Program-made: the position numbers and the translations under genes | From: an uncultured Bacilli bacterium | Lineage (GTDB): Bacteria > Bacillota_I > Bacilli_A > RF39 > UBA660 | Direction of reading: 5' to 3' | Length of the DNA stretch: 11,543 nucleotides | Assembly: GCA_934085675.1 (NCBI GenBank) | Contig: CAKOHH010000018.1 | Coordinates: 1-11,543 of the forward strand | Shown: in pieces, positions 6,518 through 11,543 of the stretch | Numbering within the stretch: the stretch's first letter is position 1 | How the letters are laid out: the number at the start of each line of letters is the position of its first letter | The notes under the pieces: model-generated | Told to the model about the DNA's origin: nothing | Database searches by the model: none | What the model saw: only the letters and a program-made list of their open reading frames with translations

Positions 6518-8887
6518 TTATTTATCTCTTAATTCGGCTTTAAACTCAAGTTTAACCTTTTCAATAATTTTATAGAAAACATCCATAACTTCTTCATCGG
6601 TTAAAGTTCTATTCTCAGCTTGGAAAGTAAGTTTAAAGGCAATTGATTTTTCATTTGAAGAAACATTTTCACCTTCGTAAACATCAAAGACAGTAACATC
6701 TTTAAGTAAATGTCCGCCTTGTTTTTTGATAATATCAATAATATTCGCCGCAGGAATATCTTTAGCTAATATGAAAGCCATATCTTTTTCAATGCTTGGA
6801 TATTTATAGGCTTCTTTATATTTAATTGGTTTAACTTCTTTCATTAGTTTATTTAAGGATAATTCAAAAACATAAATTTCATCTTTAGAAACACTTGGAT
6901 GAACACGACCAATTATACCGATTTCTTCTCGATCTAAAAGAATAGACGCACTTATACCTGGATGTAAATCTGGTAATACTTTAGGAATAAAAGTATAACG
7001 ATTTTTAAAGCCTAAAGAATCTAAGACATTTTCAACAATTCCTTTTGTAAGATAAAAGTCTACTGGTGTTTTACGTGCCCAAGAAGATTCAATATAATTT
7101 CCTTTTAATAAACCACTAATTTTTGATTCTTCATGATAATTAATATCGTATGTTTTACTTATTTCATAAAGCATAATATCACTTACTTTATGAGCTTTAT
7201 TATAGTTATAAACATTTAATAATGATGGAATAAGAGTGGTTCTTACAATAGACTTATCCACACTCATAGGATTAGGTAAAACTACATTTAATTTTCCTTC
7301 GTAATTAAACTCTTTAGCCATTTCAGGAGAAACTAAAGTATAAGTTTTTGTTTCATTAAGTCCTAAAGCTCGTAGTCTTTTAGAAATAAATTTACGATAA
7401 TAAACATCACCAATATATTCCCCTCTTTTAACGGGTACTTTTGGAAGTGTTTCCGTTAAGTTATGATATCCGTATAATCTACCGATTTCTTCCGCGATAT
7501 CATTAATATTAGGGTCAATATCTAAACGTCTATTTGGAATCGTTACATGAAATTCATCCCCATTTAATGTATAAGGAAAAGATAGTCTTGAAAGTTCTAC
7601 TTCCATATCTTTAGTACTAATGGTAATACCTAATAAAGAATTGACATCTTCCGCTTTAAAGGTTACTTCTTTTGGTGTTTTATCAACATTATCATAAGAA
7701 ACAACTTCACTTAAAATTTCTGCTCCAGCATATTTTTGTAAAAGATAACATGCTCTTTCTAAAGCCATCATAGTATATTCATAGTCAAGACCTTTACCAT
7801 ATCTAATAGATGCTTCACTTCTTAAGTTATGACGAGCCGCGGTATTTCTAATACTTACAGCATCAAAAATGGCACTTTCAATTAAAATATTTTTAGTTTT
7901 TTCGGTAACCTCGGTATTTTCACCACCCATAACACCGGCAAGACAAACAGGACGATTTGTATCCGTGATGACAATATCTTTTTCTGATAAAATTCTTTCT
8001 TGACCGTCTAAAGTAGTTAAGTGTTCATTTTCTTTCGCATTACGAACAAGAATTTTATCACCTAAAACATCTTTATCAAAAAAATGAAGAGGTTGACCAA
8101 ATTCAAGCATAACATAATTAGAAATATCAACAACATTATTAATAGAACGCATGCCAGCTTCTTTAAGTCTTTTTTGCATAAATAAAGGTGATGGTCCAAT
8201 TTTAACATTTTTAACTTCTTTAGCTAAATAATAAGAACATTTAGGTGTTTCTACTTGAACACTAAAATGGTCTTTTATAGAATCTTTGATTTCTTTAAAT
8301 TGTAATTCAGGAAGAGTTACTTTTTTATTTAAAATAGCCGCGATTTCATATGCAAAACCAATATGATAATAACAGTCATTGTTACGATGTTTATGAATAT
8401 CTAGTTCATAAACACAAGAATCTAAGTTTAAGGCTTTTAAAGCGTCTTTACCAATTGGAATTTCATCACTTACTTCATAAATTCCTTTCGCGTGATTCTC
8501 TTCTGTTTTTTCTTCAAGACCAAGTTCATATAAAGCACACAACATACCATTTGATTTAACGCCTCTTATTTCACTTTCTTTAATTACAAAATCATGAGGT
8601 AAAACAGCACCTGGTAAAGCAACAATAACTTTTATGCCAGCGCGAACATTCGGAGCTCCACAAACAATTTGGCGTATTTCACTTCCGACATCAACTTGAC
8701 AAATATGAAGGTGATCACTATCAGGGTGATTCACACATTCCAAAACTTTACCGATTACTAAATGATCAATATGATTATCCATAACTTTTTCAATGTTAAT
8801 ACCCGCTTCGGTAATTTTAGTAGCTAGTTCATGAGGATCTAACCCTTTAATATCAATGTAATCGCTTACCCATTCTAAACTAATCAT
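6518..8887 (-). CDS. pheT: Phenylalanine--tRNA ligase beta subunit
   Basis: Complete at 789 residues. Domains in order: tRNA-binding OB fold (about 40-150, VIGKVLECVNHPDSDHLHIC), B3/B4 editing domain (about 210-370, with FGQPLHFFD and GVMGGENTEV), B5 (about 405-475, ending IAEEIGRLYGY), catalytic-like core (about 480-680), and FDX-ACB (about 695-789, YPSIEKDMAF to LEFKAELRDK). With PheS it forms the cytosolic alpha2-beta2 enzyme that charges tRNA-Phe; the beta subunit binds the tRNA and removes mischarged Tyr. The segment before the B3 domain, DIHKHRNNDCYYHIG (163-177), departs from the usual T-P-N-R-x-D-C-L-S form. The ATG overlaps the pheS end by eight bases and uses AAGGAG inside pheS. The product is controlled with pheS through the T-box. 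Confidence 0.97.
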   Translation of the reverse strand: MISLEWVSDYIDIKGLDPHELATKITEAGINIEKVMDNHIDHLVIGKVLECVNHPDSDHLHICQVDVGSEIRQIVCGAPNVRAGIKVIVALPGAVLPHDFVIKESEIRGVKSNGMLCALYELGLEEKTEENHAKGIYEVSDEIPIGKDALKALNLDSCVYELDIHKHRNNDCYYHIGFAYEIAAILNKKVTLPELQFKEIKDSIKDHFSVQVETPKCSYYLAKEVKNVKIGPSPLFMQKRLKEAGMRSINNVVDISNYVMLEFGQPLHFFDKDVLGDKILVRNAKENEHLTTLDGQERILSEKDIVITDTNRPVCLAGVMGGENTEVTEKTKNILIESAIFDAVSIRNTAARHNLRSEASIRYGKGLDYEYTMMALERACYLLQKYAGAEILSEVVSYDNVDKTPKEVTFKAEDVNSLLGITISTKDMEVELSRLSFPYTLNGDEFHVTIPNRRLDIDPNINDIAEEIGRLYGYHNLTETLPKVPVKRGEYIGDVYYRKFISKRLRALGLNETKTYTLVSPEMAKEFNYEGKLNVVLPNPMSVDKSIVRTTLIPSLLNVYNYNKAHKVSDIMLYEISKTYDINYHEESKISGLLKGNYIESSWARKTPVDFYLTKGIVENVLDSLGFKNRYTFIPKVLPDLHPGISASILLDREEIGIIGRVHPSVSKDEIYVFELSLNKLMKEVKPIKYKEAYKYPSIEKDMAFILAKDIPAANIIDIIKKQGGHLLKDVTVFDVYEGENVSSNEKSIAFKLTFQAENRTLTDEEVMDVFYKIIEKVKLEFKAELRDK

Positions 8888-9920
8888 TTAATGACTCCTT
8901 TCTATCAAATGTTTTATTTTCTCTTAAATCTGTCATATAAAATGTTCTAATATCTTTAATATCATATTTTAACATAGCAAGTCTTTCGGCTCCAAAACCA
9001 AAAGCAAAGCCAGACCAAATACTTGGATCATAACCACAATTTCTTAAGACATTGGGATGAACCATACCAGCACCAGCCACCGTAATGAAGCCTGTATTTT
9101 TACAAATAGGACAACCTTTTCCTTTACAGTTAAAACAGCTGATATCAAGTTCGACAGATGGTTCAGTGAACTGATAATAACTTGGCCTTAAACGAACGGT
9201 CGTGTCTTTGCCAAATAATTCTTTGGCAACAACAGCCATTGTTCCTTTTAAATCGGTTAAATGAATATCTTTATCAACAAGTAAACCTTCAATTTGCATA
9301 AATTGATGAGAGTGAGTTGCATCATCATCATCACGACGATAAGTTTTACCAGGGCATATCATTCTAACTGGCTTTTCTCCATGATTTTTTAACATTGTTC
9401 TAATTTGAACAGGAGACGTTTGACTACGTAGTAAAATTTCATCATTTTGAATGTAAAAAGTATCTTGAGCATCTCTAGCCGGATGGCCTTTAGGAATATT
9501 TAATAATTCAAAATTATATTTATCTTCTTCTATTTCAGGACCATCAACGACATCATACCCCATACTCATAAATATTTCTTCCACGTTTTCAACAAGTTTC
9601 TCTAAAATATTAGGACTACCAATACTTACTTTTGTAGCAGGTAAAGTCACATCAATCGCTTCTGAAACAAGTTTTTTATTTAATTCTTCTTGCTCAAACA
9701 TTGTCTTTTTTTCTTCAAAAATATCATTAAATATTTTTTTTAATTCATTCATCTTAAGACCATATTCTTTTTTCTCTTCATTAGGTACTTCTTTGATTTT
9801 AGAAGCAAGTTCTGTAATAATACCTTTTTTACCTAAATATTTTACTTTAAGGTCATTTAACTCATTTAAATTTCTGGCACTGTTTAATTGAGTTCTTATA
9901 TTATTTTCTATATCTATCAT
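8880..9920 (-). CDS. pheS: Phenylalanine--tRNA ligase alpha subunit
   Basis: Complete at 346 residues. A helical N-terminal arm (1-85) binds tRNA. The class II core carries HPARDAQDTFY (146-156), motif 2 with YRRDDDDATHSHQFMQIEG (194-212), GAGMVHPNVL (283-292) and motif 3 GFGAERLAM (308-316). Four cysteines (C262, C265, C270, C273 in CFNCKGKGCPICKNTG) form the insert also found in Bacillus PheS, which supports a Firmicutes host. The protein activates Phe with ATP and transfers it to tRNA-Phe. The ATG is preceded by GGAGG at normal spacing. A short C-terminal tail (KTFDRKESLND) extends past motif 3, and its codons carry the pheT ribosome site and start. Confidence 0.97.
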   Translation of the reverse strand: MIDIENNIRTQLNSARNLNELNDLKVKYLGKKGIITELASKIKEVPNEEKKEYGLKMNELKKIFNDIFEEKKTMFEQEELNKKLVSEAIDVTLPATKVSIGSPNILEKLVENVEEIFMSMGYDVVDGPEIEEDKYNFELLNIPKGHPARDAQDTFYIQNDEILLRSQTSPVQIRTMLKNHGEKPVRMICPGKTYRRDDDDATHSHQFMQIEGLLVDKDIHLTDLKGTMAVVAKELFGKDTTVRLRPSYYQFTEPSVELDISCFNCKGKGCPICKNTGFITVAGAGMVHPNVLRNCGYDPSIWSGFAFGFGAERLAMLKYDIKDIRTFYMTDLRENKTFDRKESLND

Positions 9921-9949
9921 AATAATTCCTCCATTTTCTTTTTAAATAG

Positions 9950-10009
9950 AAAAAAACTATAAACATAAGGACGAGTTTACCCCGTGGTACCACCTTATTT
10001 TATAGTTTT
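9950..10009 (-). terminator. T-box regulated intrinsic terminator before pheS
   Basis: On the minus strand AAAACTATAAAATAAGG (9993-10009) pairs with CCTTATGTTTATAGTTTT (about 9953-9970), followed by a T run (9950-9956). The ascending arm contains the first bases of the T-box, so it competes with the antiterminator. This is the usual switch. Confidence 0.88.
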
Positions 10010-10163
10010 ACTATACACTTTATTCTTTAACGCAGAATTACGTTGAAAACTCCCATATTGAAATTCATCACTTATTTTTCTTAAGAATACTTGCAGCTAT
10101 TATATTCTCTCTCTAAAAGATGTTTTAAGTCACTACTTACTATGTTCTTCGCTTTCTATGCGT
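9950..10163 (-). promoter_or_regulatory. T-box leader RNA (tRNA-Phe sensing) of pheST
   Basis: The minus strand carries the T-box AAGGTGGTACCACGGG (9981-9996). Its UGGU bulge (9989-9992) fits a tRNA ending in ACCA, as tRNA-Phe does. Upstream, stem I runs from about GAAGAACATA (10141-10150) to TATGGGAGTTTTC, enclosing an AGAGAGAG distal bulge. The specifier side reads GAATTTCA (10059-10066): UUC (10060-10062) or, one base earlier, UUU; both code for Phe. A stem III-like hairpin (AACG...CGTT, 10029-10044) follows. The family mechanism is known: uncharged tRNA stabilises the antiterminator and charged tRNA permits termination. The motif, the order of elements and the position before pheS are seen; the exact stem I fold is not computed. 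Confidence 0.93.
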
Positions 10164-10165
10164 TT

Positions 10166-10194
10166 ATTTTAACACTTGAAAAAATAAAATTCAA
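10166..10194 (-). promoter_or_regulatory. Promoter of the pheST operon
   Basis: On the minus strand TTGAAT (10189-10194) and TAAAAT (10166-10171) are exactly 17 bp apart, with a TG extension (TGTTAAAAT). Transcription would start a few bases before the T-box leader. An inverted repeat, CTTGAA-N9-TTCAAG (10175-10195), overlaps the spacer and may weakly end transcripts of the upstream surface-protein gene. Confidence 0.7.
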
Positions 10195-10222
10195 GTTAAT
10201 TTCTGGATAAAACACACTGTCC

Positions 10223-11515
10223 CTACCCAATTTCATACGGATTCTCAGGAGTTCCTTCACCGCCTAAAATCATTGTAGATGATTTTAAATAAACTGAAGG
10301 ACGAACCTCGGCGTGGGAGATGGCTCTGGCAGCTGTAACACAACCTGCAACCTTAATTACCGCATATGAATTGCTCAATAACGGCGTTAGTGTCCATTGG
10401 AATTTATCAGAATAAAGCCAATCATTATTTTTACAGTCGCTATAAGCACTATCATTCCAATTAGATAATTCTTTATTTAAGCAACTGGTTCGATTGCTTG
10501 TACTTCCTCCACTTGTCGCATAGCCATAATCACTTGGATACATAAGTCCAACTCTGAACTTATCCTCTTCTGTTTCCCTTTCATAGGTATACCAATGACT
10601 TACCAATCCATTTGATGAGCTTGTAAAACTTGTTGTTCCTCCTAATTTCCATGTTATCATGTCTATTTGATTTTTGGCTGCCTCTGTTAAACCATTACTT
10701 GTAAAATCACAAGAGGTTGTTGCTTCATTTGAGCCAGATGGGCATTTTCCTGATGTTTTATTATAGTAGGCTCCCGAATTTAAAACACCAGCTATGGCAC
10801 TGATCCTCCAATCATTTGAACCATATCTAGTTTCATCATACGTGTTATCCCAACTGTAACTTCCAATGGAATCAGTTCGAATTAATTTTATTCTTTGACC
10901 TTCAGGGGTATTTAAGATTCCAATAATTCTCCAACCTGCTTGTTCACCATTAAAGGTTACATAATTACAAGGATTTTTCCCAACATATCTTAAATTATTA
11001 TCACTTGTTCCATCATAAGCTAAAGTATAAGTACATGCATCACTTGTTTTATCTGGAACAGTATAAACATCTGTTGTACTTGAAGGTGCATTTTTTTTCA
11101 CATATGTTAACACATCTTTTCCCGCCACAATTTTCTTTGTAAAATATAAAGTGCATTTCGTTCTGGTAGTGCTATTTGATTCATAAGTACTATAATCTAA
11201 TATCGCATGCCAATTATCATCATCCCATGAAATAGTGACTCCACTGGTGCATGATGATTTGGTCGTATCTAAAGTAAGTCCTGAATCTTTATTAGGCATT
11301 TCTCTTGTAATAGTATTATTGACATAATAAGCAAAATAAAGGTCTCCTGGGTCTTCAACAGTTCCATTTATGACATCAAAATCTTTCTTTTCTTCGTAGA
11401 AGGCATAGGATTTATAAAATAAATAGCTGCTTATGGAAAGCAAAAGAAATCCTATAACCAATATGGCATAAGATTTTCTTTTATAATTATTGTCTTTATA
11501 TTTTTTTAATTCCAT
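10223..11515 (-). CDS. Membrane-anchored cysteine-rich surface protein with a possibly diversified C-terminal module (DUF6273-like)
   Basis: The product has 430 residues. A basic N-terminus (MELKKYKDNNYKRK) precedes one membrane segment (about 15-35, AILVIGFLLLSISSYLFY). The rest should face outside. A first module (about 45-125) has GVTISWDDDNWHAIL and TRTKCTLYF. A second (about 160-430) has FNGEQAGWRIIGIL, KLIRTDSIGSYSWD and VGLMYPSDYGYATSG. It ends with a W-T-L-T-P segment, VRPSVYLKSS and GGEGTPENPYEIG. This ending recalls a C-terminal module (DUF6273-like, distantly C-type-lectin/formylglycine-enzyme-like) of many paralogous gut Firmicutes proteins; that link is from memory and is not firm. 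Nine cysteines outside the membrane fall mostly in spaced pairs. There is no LPXTG motif. I preferred ATG 11515 (GGTGA six bases upstream); ATG 11527 would add four residues. Function unknown; binding of a ligand or surface is a guess. Confidence 0.75.
   Translation of the reverse strand: MELKKYKDNNYKRKSYAILVIGFLLLSISSYLFYKSYAFYEEKKDFDVINGTVEDPGDLYFAYYVNNTITREMPNKDSGLTLDTTKSSCTSGVTISWDDDNWHAILDYSTYESNSTTRTKCTLYFTKKIVAGKDVLTYVKKNAPSSTTDVYTVPDKTSDACTYTLAYDGTSDNNLRYVGKNPCNYVTFNGEQAGWRIIGILNTPEGQRIKLIRTDSIGSYSWDNTYDETRYGSNDWRISAIAGVLNSGAYYNKTSGKCPSGSNEATTSCDFTSNGLTEAAKNQIDMITWKLGGTTSFTSSSNGLVSHWYTYERETEEDKFRVGLMYPSDYGYATSGGSTSNRTSCLNKELSNWNDSAYSDCKNNDWLYSDKFQWTLTPLLSNSYAVIKVAGCVTAARAISHAEVRPSVYLKSSTMILGGEGTPENPYEIG
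10265..10287. repeat. Perfect 9-bp inverted repeat inside the 3' end of the surface protein gene
   Basis: TAAAATCAT (10265-10273), a 5-nt spacer TGTAG and ATGATTTTA (10279-10287) form a perfect dyad. It lies within coding sequence (residues near K-S-S-T-M-I-L) and about 40 bp before the stop codon. It has no T tract, so it is not a normal terminator. Its place just downstream of the GC-rich codon cluster is discussed in the findings. Confidence 0.6.
10304..10387 (-). other. Candidate variable region (diversity-generating retroelement type) in the surface protein gene
   Basis: The codons between the W-T-L-T-P segment and V-R-P-S-V-Y-L lie here. The 45 bp at 10307-10351 contain 27 G or C (60%) and the last 27 bp contain 19 (70%), in an otherwise AT-rich gene. 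Codons GCC, GCC, ATC, TCC, CAC and GCC fall within seven consecutive positions (10310-10330). Clusters of NNC codons with few adenines are expected when AAC codons of a template have been changed at their adenines. No template or reverse transcriptase is in the window, so the call is a hypothesis. Confidence 0.35.
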
Positions 11516-11543
11516 TATCTTCACCATAGTTTCCTATGATAAT

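Noticed and set aside
8350..8559. 69-residue plus-strand ORF inside pheT
   Set aside because: It lies wholly opposite the conserved pheT coding frame, has no ribosome site and shows no family features; a shadow frame.
10175..10195. CTTGAA-N9-TTCAAG as a dedicated terminator of the surface protein gene
   Set aside because: Only six pairs and no T tract after the stem; it overlaps the pheST promoter, so it is noted there only.
1..11543. CRISPR array, insertion sequence, phage or integrase genes
   Set aside because: No spaced repeats, transposase motifs, terminal repeats or integrase were found; apart from the possible variable region, the genes look like ordinary chromosomal ones.

Overview
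The window is AT-rich (roughly one third G+C by eye) and reads with the standard bacterial code. It suggests an uncultured low-GC member of the Firmicutes/Bacilli, of the gut type near Erysipelotrichia or RF39/RFN20. The basis is strong GGAGG and AGGTG ribosome sites, extended -10 promoters (TGTTATAAT), a T-box leader before pheST, a spore-coat GerQ homologue, and a Bacillus-type PheS with a four-cysteine insert. The placement is an inference; no rRNA or marker gene allows a firmer call.

Layout, almost all on the minus strand. Positions 1-267 hold the N-terminal part of an OmpR-type response regulator, running off the left edge, with its own promoter region and a palindrome. Positions 268-867 hold no convincing gene, only hairpins that look like terminators. 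Positions 868-2150 hold an S41-type peptidase gene broken into two overlapping reading frames, followed by a doubtful 36-residue ORF. Positions 2205-5027 hold ftsE, ftsX and a secreted coiled-coil M23 peptidase with overlapping or touching ends: a divisome module in which the ABC complex probably controls the peptidase. A YitT-type membrane protein gene (5064-5954) lies directly upstream of ftsE without a visible terminator. Divergent from it, and the only clear plus-strand gene, is a short gerQ homologue (6030-6389) with its own terminator.

Positions 6471-10195 form the phenylalanyl-tRNA synthetase unit: promoter, T-box leader with a Phe specifier and a UGGU tRNA-end-binding bulge, intrinsic terminator, pheS, pheT, and a final terminator. 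Regulation is inferred from the RNA: uncharged tRNA-Phe should block termination and raise pheST expression.

Positions 10223-11515 hold a membrane-anchored, cysteine-rich surface protein. Its last ~60 residues resemble the C-terminal module of large paralogous families in gut Firmicutes (W-T-L-T-P ... V-R-P-S-V-Y-L-K-S ... G-T-x-x-N-P). Within that module about 45 bp is about 60% G+C, with a cluster of NNC codons, and a perfect 9-bp inverted repeat follows about 20 bp downstream. This is what the variable region of a diversity-generating retroelement target looks like. No reverse transcriptase or template repeat is in the window, so this is a hypothesis, and the most interesting one here.
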